A stretch of DNA of 64,000 nucleotides from Kuschelorhynchus macadamiae (taxonomy: Eukaryota; Arthropoda; Insecta; Coleoptera; Curculionidae), in the NCBI GenBank assembly GCA_030620095.1, contig JAUTXW010001615.1, positions 1,076,001-1,140,000 on the forward strand, written 5' to 3'. Made by a program: the position numbers and the translations under genes. The notes beneath the pieces were generated by a model. That model searched no databases. It was given only the letters and a program-made list of their open reading frames with translations, and had not been told where the DNA came from. Shown piece after piece: positions 33,440 through 44,072 of the stretch (position 1 is the first letter of the stretch; each line of letters starts with the position of its first letter).

Positions 33440-34440
33440 TAATTCTGACTCGAAGATATCGGCATCTTAAAGTGTTACCAGTGTCAGCAATTTCATCATA
33501 AATGTAGTGAGTGCAAAAATAATAAAGTGTATTATAAACATTCGCCAAATGGACATGAAGCCAAGGAGTGTCATAGCATGGAAAAGAAATATGTCAACTG
33601 TCAAATGAGTAACACGAAATATAACAATGGCTATTTGGCACCAACCAAATGATATGTATTGCCCAAGCAACAAACATCAGTTAGAGCTAGCAAGATCTAG
33701 GGTGGATTATGGATAACCTAGAGGTCGTTGTTCTGGACAATATTCCAGAGGAAGAGCATGCTACCAGGGTAGATCCGCAACAGTTAGCAAGTTTTATAGA
33801 TAATATTAATAGTATTAATTTAATTCACTTAAATATTAGAGGTATATCTACTAACCTTACTAATCTGCTAGTCTTTCTAGAAACTTATTATACTTAAAAA
33901 AATGTGATTTTATTTTAAGTGAAAGCCATAAAGTACATGATATTCGTAATTTTAAAATACCAGGCTATACTATATACTATAATGAAGCAGTTTGTAATAC
34001 ATTTGATAGTGACATAGTGTCCTACAAAAGTCATCTAAATCCTCAATTTAATAATTCTAAAATTAATTAATCTGGCATTACTATAACCACTATTAATACT
34101 TTGATTAATAATGTTGAGTTTAATATTTTTGCTACCTACGGATCACCATCTTGCTAAACAAAGATTATCAATACGTAGGAAATTATTTGTCTTTACTAAA
34201 TGTGCATGGGTTTAGGGCGTTGTGCCAAAATGTTACTAGAGAAGAAAGACTTGCTTGGATCATGTTTTTATGAGAGAATAAATGAATATACGGTCAAATA
34301 CGCAACATCTTTTTATAATAGAACATGATATTACTGATCATCTGCCTCTACTATTACACATGGATTTTAATATAAAACAGAATATCAAAAATAAAATAAA
34401 AGAAATAAATGCAAAAAAAAACAGTCTATATAAGTAAAAA
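33440..34440 (+). pseudogene. Non-LTR retrotransposon fragment: ORF1 zinc knuckles and endonuclease
   Basis: 33465-33640 reads CYQCQQFHHKCSECKNNK, later GHEAKEC and KKYVNC: decayed gag-type CCHC knuckles of a non-LTR ORF1. A stop and frame change lead to ATG 33709 (MDNLEVVVLDNIPEEE), then NLIHLNIRGISTNLTNLLVF, a frameshift near 33893, LLSESHKVHDI, NFKIPGYTIYYNEA: the opening of an APE-type endonuclease (first motif N, then E-equivalent in LLSES). Further scraps (TYGSPS, NVTREERLAWI) end near 34400. No RT remains. Confidence 0.65.
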
Positions 34441-35560
34441 ATATCAAAAAATAAAACCATGCATAACAAACGGAATTATAATTTCTATAAAATAAAACGT
34501 GACAAAATTATTGATACTGTTGGCGATAAAGAAATAAATAAATAAATATATATATTTTTGTAAAACGTATTTTGATATACGTTTTTCTCCCTCCACCCCA
34601 AAAGAAGATTTCTGCCCCCCCCCCAATGTTTCCTGTTACTTGATATAACTATAAAAAATTATCGGAATATAAATAAAGGCAAATAATACTTTGAACAGAC
34701 GATCCATACAGCTTAACTTCGTATTGTATTCGTTATAGTTGGGATCCATCAAGAGATTGCGACACGAGCAGTTGACGTGGTTATTTTTCTGTATCTGACT
34801 ATAACTGTCTATTCGACCTATCTGACTGTAACTGTCTATTCAAAGTATATTCGGTCTTTGATAGTATAAAAGAAATTAACAAATACGGGGGGTATAATGA
34901 ATTATAATGAAACGCAAGTTAATTATCAGGAGAATGCATCAGCAAATTTTAGATTGACATTTCGACTAGCTAAAATTTTATTTCATTTTTCTGTAATTAG
35001 TGCAACAAATGAAAGTAAATGAACTCAACCAATTTCCAAATAATTAGTGTTTTTACCTAACACCCGCTTTGTGTGAGAAGCCGGAATTGTAGACGTACAC
35101 GTAATAGAAGATACTATTTTCTTGTTTAATTAACCTTTTAAGCATCTCTATATGATACTCGGCAATGGGAAAATACTTTTAGGATTTGTTTCTTAACAAT
35201 ATGATGCCATAAAATAATAATATTTTTGTGACTTCAGTTTAAAATAGTATATATATGGAAAGTGGCATATAACATACAAGTATGATGTTTCACACCAATA
35301 TGTCAGTGCTCTTTTCAGCGAGTTGTGTACAATATTTTTCCTACAACATAATAAAAAATTATTAAATGAAGCTTACAAATATTCCTATATTAGGTATTCT
35401 AACATAAAAAATTTATTTACAGTTTTCTCCAACATAAATATTTATAGTAATTGCACTATTGTTACAATGCGAAAAATATATAGGGTGAGACAATATATAT
35501 ATTTTTAAAATATTGATTAACTATTGTTCTTGACAAAACTGTACAGTCTCTGCTTCCTTT
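34441..35560. other. AT-rich intergenic
   Basis: No gene. A small tandem duplication CTGACT(A/G)TAACTGTCTATTC lies at 34793-34853, and a 10-C run at 34614-34623. Confidence 0.4.
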
Positions 35561-35564
35561 GGGA

Positions 35565-36110
35565 TACAAGGTCTTGCTGCTGAAGTCTTGGAGGTTCTTC
35601 GTGCATTTAACGTGCCCACATTTTGTTTGAAACTTGTATTTTATTGGTCATAGATTCATCAATGTATGTTTTTGCCACAACCATGTCATTTAATAGTTGT
35701 GATGTCACCACCTGCGTCTACAAGAATTGTATCCCACAATCTTCAGAAGCAATGTCTCGTATGTAATCCAGAATCTATTTTAAGTTGCGATAACTCCTGT
35801 TTTCGACAAGCTTCCGAAATAATGACAATTAATTAAAGCCACTTTACTAAAAAATTACTGACTGTTGGAGCTTCACGAAAAAAAATTGTTAGTTTTTTCG
35901 ATAGTGAAAGTGTTTGATTTTTTTTGAATGAAACACTATCAAAATATCTGGTGATATCTTCATTAAAGTACACATTGAGAGCACTTCGCAGCATAAAATA
36001 TTGCGCCCATAATTTTTTAAAGATAACTCGTCTATGTGAGCTATTAAAACATTTTCAGAAAATTAAGAATAAATCTTCTTGTCTTCTCTCCTCTTCATAA
36101 AGTTTTTATA
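35565..36110 (-). pseudogene. Tyrosine-recombinase fragment of a second type
   Basis: Minus strand, through several stops: AQYFMLRSALNVYFNEDITR, LSKKLTIFFREAPTVSNFL, then IISEACRKQELSQLKID (the catalytic Arg box, compare GACRxxEL), and near the end VVAKTYIDESMTNKIQVSNK, where the Tyr of TYIDES fits the nucleophile position. The order core-binding, Arg box, Tyr box fits the insect DUF3504/Crypton-like recombinases, but the HxxR box is not readable. Clearly a different family from the 27.4-kb enzyme. Confidence 0.5.
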
Positions 36111-36174
36111 ACGTATTTGATACATTGCTCGGAATATTTCGAGTAAAATTGTAACGACGAATTTTTAGCTTGTT

Positions 36175-36810
36175 CAACTGCCAGCGGAGAAGTTCAAACT
36201 ACAGAATTGTCACCAGTTATGGAGATACAATGCGAAACCCGCAAGATGTTTGTAACATTTTTTATGGCAGATATTCTAACAGAAATCCAATAACTTAATC
36301 TACCGTAAGCAAAATTAACAAAAAATTTGTAAAACTGGGAAGGTAATAGATGCTGTAGGTTCTGGCAGACCTAAAAACACAACAGATGGTGATAATGCTT
36401 TGAATGTTTTCATCGGTTTAGAAGAAAATCCGCACCTTTCTACAAGTACATAAGGAAAACAAAATGACGTCTCACACATCTCCGTAAAGCGACTTCTAAA
36501 AACCGAAAAGTTTTATGCGTACAAAATAACTTTGGTACAAGAACTCTCACCGTAGGCGCTTGGAACTTGGTAAAATCATAATGGAACGTTGCAATACCAA
36601 TTTAAATTTTGTCAATCTTATTATTTTTTCTGACGAAACAATTTTTTAATAGAAAAGTTAATAGGCATAATTGTAGATATTGGGACAGGAAACATCCACA
36701 TTGGATACTTGAAAATCATAGCCAGTTTAACACATTAAATGGAGAATGATATTCGAGATTCTTTTAAGGATCGACATATTCTCAGCTATTGCGTAACTAT
36801 TTGCGAAAAA
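36175..36810 (+). pseudogene. DD41D-type mariner-like transposase, decayed
   Basis: Plus strand with many stops: HTH half (VIDAVGSGRPKNTTDGDNAL, then GLEENPHLSTST), HISVKRLLKTEKFYAYKITL, then IIFSDETIFLIE (first catalytic Asp) and GTGNIHIGYL. The order and phrases match the transposases at 44.1 and 52.8 kb. It is truncated by the PLE tail at 36815 before the second Asp. Confidence 0.7.
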
Positions 36811-36899
36811 CCCTAAGTTCCTTAGGTCCTAACACTGGAACCTGTGGTGGAAGGATAAAAATACAAGAGTTCTGACTACACTACACCACAACTTCTCAC

Positions 36900-36936
36900 G
36901 TTCTGGACGCCCGTTTCGCTAACCAAGTTATCATCA
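36900..36936 (-). ncRNA. Decayed hammerhead motif (PLE-C left)
   Basis: Minus strand: AUGAUGA in place of CUGAUGA, stem II UAAC/GUUA, GAAAC, GUC and stem I closing CAGAAC. Loss of the core C should kill cleavage. Confidence 0.55.
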
Positions 36937-37520
36937 TGAGCAGATAATATAAACTAAAGTAACTTGGTTGCACCCAACTGTACCGCTGTCAAGTAAGCAA
37001 TAGAGGGGACTATAGGGTATAGGTCTGTCTTTATTTAGTGATTTCTTACCACATTTAACTATTTCTATACTTTCAAATGCATCCAATAATCTATTATTAG
37101 ATATATTTTTAATTAACTTAAGATTATTTATTCCTATTTGGTGATTGTTCTCCAAAGCATGTAGGGCAACGCTTGACTTTTCTGTTCTTCCGTATCTTAA
37201 ATGTGCCATGTGTTCTTTAAAACGAATGTTAGTTTACCTAACATATTTTAAATCGCAGTAATTACAGCTATTTTCATAGATGCCACTCCTCTCCTTCATA
37301 GGAACAAATAATCTTAAGTTAATTAAAAATGTATCTAATAATAGATTATCGGATACATTTGAGAGTATAGAAACAGTTAAATGTGGTAAGAAAACACTAA
37401 ATAAAGACAGAGGGCTTATTCAGTATAGTCTTCGCTATTGCTTACTTGACAACGGTACAGTCCAGTGTGACCACATTTACCTATAGTCTCGGTTAGAATA
37501 AATTACTTTAGTTTATATTA

Positions 37521-37563
37521 ACTGCTGATGATGCTAACTTGATTAGCGAAACGCGCGTCCAGG
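37521..37563 (+). ncRNA. Hammerhead ribozyme motif, complete core (PLE-C right)
   Basis: CUG before CUGAUGA (37525-37531); stem II GCUAA/UUAGC; GAAA (37548-37551); short stem III C-GCGC-G; GUC with predicted cleavage after 37559; CAG closes a 3-bp stem I. All core residues are canonical. Confidence 0.82.
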
Positions 37564-37640
37564 ACGTAACAAGTTGTGGTGTAGTGGGGTTAGAACTGTT
37601 GTATTTTGACCTAAGTTGTTTACTTTACGTGCTGTATTTA

Positions 37641-38569
37641 AACTTGACTTTTTTAGATAATGGTGGACCAAATAATTATATATGGTTTAGTCGGGAATAT
37701 TCAGAAATAAGTTTAATAATACTAAGTTTAAAAACAGGTCCTGCAAGATATTTTGAGACGTATCGTGGAAGACAGCAGCTCAACAAAATATGTTTTATAT
37801 ACAGAACAAGCTATTTCCATGATATGGGATTTTAAAATGTGCAGCTCTTGCTTTACATGAGATGTAAATAAAATATTACTATTTAATAGTATACTAATTT
37901 TTATATTAGCTATATATTATAATTATTACAAATATGAACAGTAAAGGGAAATTAAAGCGAAATAATTTGTTGAAATTATTGAAGATTTTTTGTTGTGTTC
38001 CTAACGTTTTAATTTGATAAAACTATTATTGCTGTAGAATGCAGTGAGCATTGGTTTACAAAACTAAAAAAAAATGCAGAAAGTACTTGAAAAAGTCGAT
38101 CGGATGATCGTCGGCAGCAGACGAAACGTCAAATTCAAAGTCTGAGTCAATAATTTTATAGGGGAGAAAAAGTTGCCATAAGATATAGAATTTTATTTTA
38201 ATTATTTTTTAGAATAAAGTTAGGAAAAATCAATAGCAAAAATTTAATTTTTCGAATTTTCGCGCATATCTTCGGAAGAACTCAGAATTTTGTAAAGTCC
38301 TTCATGGTATATTAATAAGCATTTATTTGTGAAACTTTGCCCCAGTTTAACCGACTTTATATCTCTTACCGTTTCCAAGATCCCAATGCTCGTACCTCGA
38401 ATTTGTTACATCCTGTGTAGAAAATAATACCAAACTGAGAAAAAATTATTCGTGAACACCATTTTCCCTAAAATATAGAATACTCCTTCCCTGGTAAATG
38501 CATAAAGATGTAGCAAAAAGTAAGCGATTGTTATAAATGTCTTATGTACCCCTCCAAATTTAAACCGGA
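37641..38569. other. Intergenic with possible mariner scraps
   Basis: 38030-38090 (EHWFTKLKK in one frame) faintly recalls a mariner N-terminus and 38385-38402 (TTGTTACATCCTGTGT) a mariner-type end. Neither is strong enough to call. Confidence 0.35.
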
Positions 38570-39670
38570 CCTTAAAACGTTTTCTCAAATTAAAAAAATT
38601 GGTAGATTTCCTTTTATTAGGAATAGTGAAGTGTGGCCCACTTTAATTCAGTATATAGTTATTTAGTAACACATATATACCGTATTTTTAAACATTTTTC
38701 TTGGGAGCCATTTTGTTCCATCATATTGGATTATTACCAATATTTTACCAGTTTCTACTTATCCCATACTTGATTTTTGGGTATAGTTTAATACAAATTC
38801 AATAAGTAGTTTTTATATTGACATACACGGCCATTTTTTTGCATCATGTTGAATTCGCACTATCTTATCCATTTAATATTACTGCAAAATTCACAATGAA
38901 TTAAATTAGAACTTTATACGTTAATTTTTTTAAATTCTCATTTGACCGCCATTTTGTTTCACGATTTTAAATTCGTACCACAACTTCACACTTAATGCTT
39001 GCGCAAATGTTGAAATTAACGTGATAAGTAGTTTTTTCGGGCTGATTTTTCAAAATTTTTGTTGGGCCGCCATTTTGTTTTGCTATCTTGGATTTATACT
39101 AAAATGTTCATTTCTATATAACATTCAATTTGTGCAAAATTTGAAGTAAATTGCATAATTAATTTTTTTAGTAATATTTTTTTTTCGTTTTACTAGTCTG
39201 CCATCTTGTGCCGACATAATGGATTTTCATTTTCAAATGACCCTTAATATTTTACTAAAATTTGTAGTGAAACCGGTAAGTATATTTTAAACTATGCCGC
39301 ACTATACCTGCACACAGACAGACAGACCGACGGAGTTGATAAAGCATGTTTTTTGGCATCTAGGAACTCTAAAACGTGAGGATATGTAAAACCTGAGAAG
39401 GTAATTTTTTACGATTACAAACATTTTATTTAGCCGGCATTTTGTTCCGTCATCTTTAATTATTACTACAATTTTACTAGTTCATTTCTATACAACAATT
39501 AGTTATGTCATACAATTCACTAAGTAGTTTTTCAGGCTAGATTTTTAATAATTTTATTAAGCCGCCATTTTGTTCCGCTATCTTGGATTCGTACCAAAAT
39601 TTTACCAGTTGTTTCCTACATAGTACTTGATTTTGTGCAAAATTTGAGATACATTGGTTCAGTAGTTTTT
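38570..39670 (-). repeat. Dispersed GGC-motif repeat, long inverted copy (left part)
   Basis: Begins with the shared edge CCTTTTATTAGGAATAGTGA and runs through several units on the minus strand: GCCGCCATTTTGTT-type words at 39066 and 39562, ACCGCCATTTTG at 38947, and a leader (GACAGACAGACCGACGG, GCATCTAGGA) near 39320. The copy is interrupted at 39670 by a hAT element and resumes at 41961. Confidence 0.8.
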
Positions 39671-41960
39671 CAGTGGCGGCTATTCAGGTGAAGTAGGTGA
39701 AGTGCTACTTCACCAGGAAAAATAAACAAGCAAACATGTAATTACTTTTATTATCTATCTCCTCGTATATCTCTTAAAATTTTAGATTTTACGTTCATTT
39801 ATTCACCTAAATGGCAAAAAATTGACTACATCTCGAATAAATATCTCGATGACGTCGAGCGCAAGGAAGAATAATGTTAACCAGCGCCATACAACGCTCT
39901 CGGTGAATTGCTGCGGCACTACGCTACACCCACGTGTCGTTCAGGTTGGGGTGGTTGTTTACTTTTATTTTCGCTGGATTTCGCTGCAACCGGTGAGTTC
40001 CTTTACACTTTGCTTGACTGTTTTGCGTTATATTTATTTATGGTGTTGTTACATCTTTATTTGGTGTCAGGTTTATTAATGTACATTATTAGTTGACTAT
40101 AATATTTACGCTTTAAAATGAATCCGATCACGGATGTGTTTTACATTTTGTTGGAAACTCCATTTAATCGATGGAAGGAACAAGATCAGAGGAATGTGTT
40201 AAATGTAGGGCAGCCAAGGTTTGACTTGACAATTTCCGCAAAAAAAGAAATAAAAAAAAGTGGCAGAACATGGAATGTAAGTTTTTTTCAGGTTTTCGGC
40301 GTACAAATATTTATGTAGTAGTCAAATATTACAAAAATTGTTTTGCTGGCCTTGTTTACTATTTTCCAATAAATATTCAGTGTGGAATAAGGAATGATTT
40401 AAAGGTTTGTTACATATATCAAGGTCTTTGCATAAACATGAAGACTCTGCGGAGCATTTAAAATGCGAATTAATGCTAAAAACATTTTAAAAAATCAAAG
40501 CACTATAGCTTATACTCTAAAAAAAATGCTAAACTGTATATAATACATTTTAACGAAAACGTCCGATTAAATAGAATATTAATGTGCTTGGTAATTGACG
40601 CAGTTTTGTACCTTGCAAAACAAGAGTTAGCCTTTCGCGGCCATATATATAAACAGGGGGAATTTTAAAGAGCTTTTAGGTTTATTAATATCGAGAAGTT
40701 CCCAAGAACTAAAAGATCATCACGAAAAAATTAAAAATGTTTTTAAATAATTCAATGGATTTCTGGTTATTTAAATTATTATCTAAAAAATGAAATAATA
40801 AACACACATTTTTTTTCTGTGCAGGTGGATGACACCACTGATATTACGCAAACCTCCCAGTGCTCCATAATTTTAAGATACCTTAATTCACCTTAATACC
40901 TCATAAGTTAGTAAATGTGATTGTTCAAGCCTGGAATAAATTAACGTCTTTGAATTTTTTACAAACTGTGACAAATCTGATGAAAAATCAATCCGGCTTG
41001 TGAAAGGATTTTTAGGTGAGATGAACGACTTTGAATTCACGTTTCTGGCATTAGTGTTTAATGACATTTTCTCAATCACGGTAGTATGTCCGCTCTTCCG
41101 TATGACGTTGTTCAAAAAATCGCTTGACATTGATTTTTGCATATCCAATACAAAACGCTGTCGTGAGGCGTTCTGTAAAAAAAGAAATGAACATGTTTTA
41201 ATATTAAATTCTATTGCAGAAATAAATCATTACAAACGTGAGCTTGCTAAGCTTTCACCTGAAGAAATTAGGGCTAATTACAGAACCCTTTTTTATGAAA
41301 TATTGGACTATATTTTAATGGAAATGACACTAAGATTTCAAGATTCTGAACAACTTACATTTTTATGTTTGGCAGATTCTGCTAAATTTTTCGAATATAG
41401 TTTAAATTTTCCGACTGGCCCGTTTGAAAATTTGTTGCAGTTATATGGGGAAATAAATATTTTCAAAAAGTCAACGACTTAAAAATGAGCTTGGTCTTAT
41501 TTTTGCCAATGAGAGTAATTGGAATATATCGCTGCAAGAGCAAGTGAAAAACATTAATGAAAATAAAGATATTTTTACCGAAACATATAAACTGTTTTAT
41601 TTTGACAATACCATCGGTAAGTGCTACAGTGAAAAGAAATATTTCTTGCTTCAAACGCGCGTGTAAAAACTTATTTAAGAAATACAATATCTCAAGAAAG
41701 ACTTACTTCTCTAGGCAATATTTTAATTCAAAAGGGATGTCTGGAGGAGATTAGGGCAACTGATCCATTTTATGAGGATATTATAAATAAATTTGCTGCT
41801 ATGAAGGATAGGAGAATTGATTAAGTTTACAAAATTTAGGCAAATCGTAAAAAAATATTCTACCCCCTCCACATATAAAAAAATTCTGAACAAGAATTAT
41901 TGCGATATTTTTTTGCTTCATTTGCACTTCAGTTACTTTTTCACCCACGAGCCGCCACTG
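39671..41960 (+). mobile_element. hAT transposon with perfect 8-bp target duplication
   Basis: Ends CAGTGGCGGCTATTCAGG at 39671 and, reversed, CAGTGGCGGCTCGTGGGTG at 41960. Flanking duplication TAGTTTTT at 39663-39670 and 41961-41968. Both flanks are parts of one GGC-motif repeat, giving an empty-site model. Contains a decayed hAT transposase. Confidence 0.93.
40118..41824 (+). pseudogene. hAT transposase, decayed
   Basis: Pieces in order: ETPFNRWKEQDQRN ... FDLTISAKKEIKKSGRTW (40118-40275, then a donor-like GTAAGT); FCWPCLLFSNKYSVWNKE with HKHEDSAEHLKCEL (zf-TTF/BED-like region, 40340-40470); CLVIDAVLYLAKQELAFRGH (about 40585-40645); VDDTTDITQTSQCSI at 40825, directly after an acceptor-like tract ending GCAG, containing the first catalytic Asp; later helical pieces; and the C-terminal dimerisation region, ISQERLTSLGNILIQKGCLE, ending AMKDRRID at 41824. 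Resembles the ZMYM1-like hAT lineage. Many stops and shifts; whether the splice-like sites are real is unknown. Confidence 0.75.
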
Positions 41961-42362
41961 TAGTTTTTTAGTAAATAATTGTTTTGACATTGGACTAGGC
42001 CGCCATTTTCTTACGCCATTTTGAATTTTTACCAACATGTTACGAAGTCATCCCATATGACCCTTCATTTTGGATAAAATTTGAAGTCAGTCTGGTAAGC
42101 AGTTTTTAAGCTATGCCGCGAACTGACAGACTGTTGGAATTGATAAAACATATATTTTGATATCTAAGGACGCTAAAACGTCAAGATAAATAAAACCCGA
42201 GAGGATGATTTTTTTACGATTACAAACAGTTGTTTGCTACATAATACTTGATTTTCGCGCACAATTTGAGATAAATTGGGGAAGTAGTTTTTTAGTAATA
42301 ATTTTTTTAACATTTCAATAGGCCTTCATTTTGTTTCGCCATATTGGATTTTCAAAAGGGAA
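41961..42362 (-). repeat. Dispersed GGC-motif repeat, continuation after hAT
   Basis: Resumes as TAGTTTTTTAGTAAATAATT with GCCGCCATTTTCTT at 41999 and a leader (GACAGACTGTTGGAATTG) at 42125. Ends where the PLE-D arm begins. Confidence 0.8.
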
Positions 42363-42620
42363 GAAAATGTCCATATTATCTTAAAGAGACCTGGTAATGA
42401 ACAAAATAAAAATATACACAAAGTCTAGGTCTCAGTCAAAAATAAGTTTATAAATTAAGAATAGGTTACATGTTTCGCCCTATCGGGTATCATCAGACCT
42501 AAGATGAATATACATTACAACGGAAAATACAATTGAATAATATATAACTTTGCCATAAACAATACACATTTTACAAAGTACATAAAACAAACATAACCAA
42601 ACAAAGAACAAATGAAACAA
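42363..42620 (-). repeat. Solo PLE-D terminal repeat
   Basis: Matches both arms of 11624-12645, including the outer segment (TCTTTAAGATAATATGGAC reversed) found only in that element's right arm and the hammerhead found only in its left arm, so it is the more complete reference for this terminal repeat. Confidence 0.8.
42462..42501 (-). ncRNA. Hammerhead ribozyme motif, complete core (PLE-D solo)
   Basis: Minus strand: AGGU, CUGAUGA, stem II CCC-GAUA-GGG (one outer pair lost against the 11.7-kb copy), GAAA, C AU G, GUA, ACCU. Core intact; stem II weaker. Confidence 0.78.
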
Positions 42621-43296
42621 TTTATTTTTTATACTTCCTTTTTCGAGGGAAGTAAACAAATAATAATTTTGGCTATTTCAAGGATCCAGGACTTTAAACC
42701 ACACAACTCTTTCTTTCGTAAAATTAGCTGAGGAATAAGAAGTTGAAATTAATTTACTCACTAAATTAAGAATCAGCCTATATTGTGTGACAGAAATATA
42801 ACAACGAGCAGCGCTTAAGGTTTTTTTTTGATCGAACAGGAAATAATTCGCCTTACGTTCTTGCTCCTAGAAAAAAGTTAAAAATTAGCATATTTATGAC
42901 ATCTTCTTAAAACAGATTTAAGTTGGGTCTGCTCAATTAAAACGTCTATTTTTTACTTGAAATTCTAAAAAATGGTAATCTTATGTAAATTTTAAATTTA
43001 TTTATCCAATATGTGTATAAAAATTATATTCATCAGGTAGGTGGATGACCACAATTTCTTGTCTGGGTTTTGTTGTACAATAGTTTTATGTAAATTTGAA
43101 TAAAATGTATGTTAACGAAATGTTTAAACTCAAGTTTTTATTGGTATAGTCTAAAAAAGTGAGCTGCAGTTTCGACAGAACATTTAAGAACCATTTAATT
43201 TCGCATAAATATAACATAATCCATAGCATTTGTTATAGACAGTGTTTCTAAATTTCATAAGCGTATAGTAATACTAATGACAAAATAAAAACATAC
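42621..43296. other. AT-rich intergenic
   Basis: No gene or repeat recognised. Confidence 0.4.
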
Positions 43297-43415
43297 AGGG
43301 TGGTGTAACCAAGATGGGGTGAACGATTGTGGGCAAACGGAGAGGAATTTGAAAAAACGTTTTTGGGATATGATTGATAGTCAAGAACGCTGTGTTTTAA
43401 AATTATACCCATTAT

Positions 43416-43478
43416 ACAGGGTGGTCTGAAAAGTTCGTGGTGAACCAAACTTGTGTTTTTTTAAATGGGACATCCGAT
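43416..43478 (+). repeat. 63-bp TIR-bounded module 1
   Basis: ACAGGGTGGTC ... GGGACATCCGATAT: both ends look like mariner-type termini facing each other. Inverted partner in the right arm near 45843-45906, where the ends read ACAGGGTATCCC and GACCACCCTGT. Confidence 0.6.
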
Positions 43479-43716
43479 ATATTATTATTTTAGTTGATTC
43501 TCCTATTCGTTACGATCATTTTGATATGAGGTTTGTTGGGTCTAAAATTTATACCAAGGGAATGGAACGAGGTTAAAGTGGAAAAGAGGATTATACTCCG
43601 GCTATTTTTTGAAAACAATTGAAGCAGGTATTGAAAAAACCAAATATTCTATAAAATGTATTGTATCTAGGATTACAATAATCGGTTGTAAGTCGTTCAA
43701 AATTATTCACTGTTAT

Positions 43717-43780
43717 ACAGGGTGGTCAAGTTTTGCAAATTTACGTTGGATTGAATTTTTTTAAATTGAACACCCCATGT
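43717..43780 (+). repeat. 64-bp TIR-bounded module 2
   Basis: ACAGGGTGGTCAAG ... GAACACCCCATGT, similar in layout to module 1 (end, T7-8 run, end). Inverted partner near 45543-45606. Confidence 0.6.
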
Positions 43781-44072
43781 ATTTTACTGTCATATTAAAG
43801 ATAACATCGCCAGCTTTCAGAAAATACCCTATTTGATATCTTTCTAACCAACAGTTCTTTAGTAAATTAACCGTGAAACCAAAATTTACTCATTCTAACA
43901 GAAACGGTATTATTTACGTTGCTTAAATTGACTATCTATAATATAAGGAGGCCATGATATAATCATAAATGAAAAGAAAGATTGACATTCTTATCAAAAC
44001 TGCAAAGTGTCAGAGAATTGGCATCAATTACCCTTGTTTTTTGACGATAAGCCGAGAAATTGTTAAGTAACA

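Larger units (their letters stand above)
36815..37640. mobile_element. Two outward-facing PLE-C tails
   Basis: Left half on the minus strand (37275 to 36815): GIY-YIG start GIYENSCNYCDLKYV, a stop, then FKEHMAHLRYGRTEKSSVAL, LKLIKNISNNRLLDAFESIE, then a decayed hammerhead core and terminal repeat ending in GGAACCTGTGGTGGAAG. Right half on the plus strand (37290 to 37640): NNLKLIKNVSNNRLSDTFES, then an intact hammerhead core and the same terminal repeat. The halves are inverted copies diverging from about 37280; RT domains are absent. Confidence 0.8.

Noticed and set aside
38095..38140. Hammerhead-like CGGATGA ... GAAACGTC
   Set aside because: The first core base pair is changed (U to G) and no stem I pairs; no PLE sequence nearby. 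Probably chance, or a mariner scrap.
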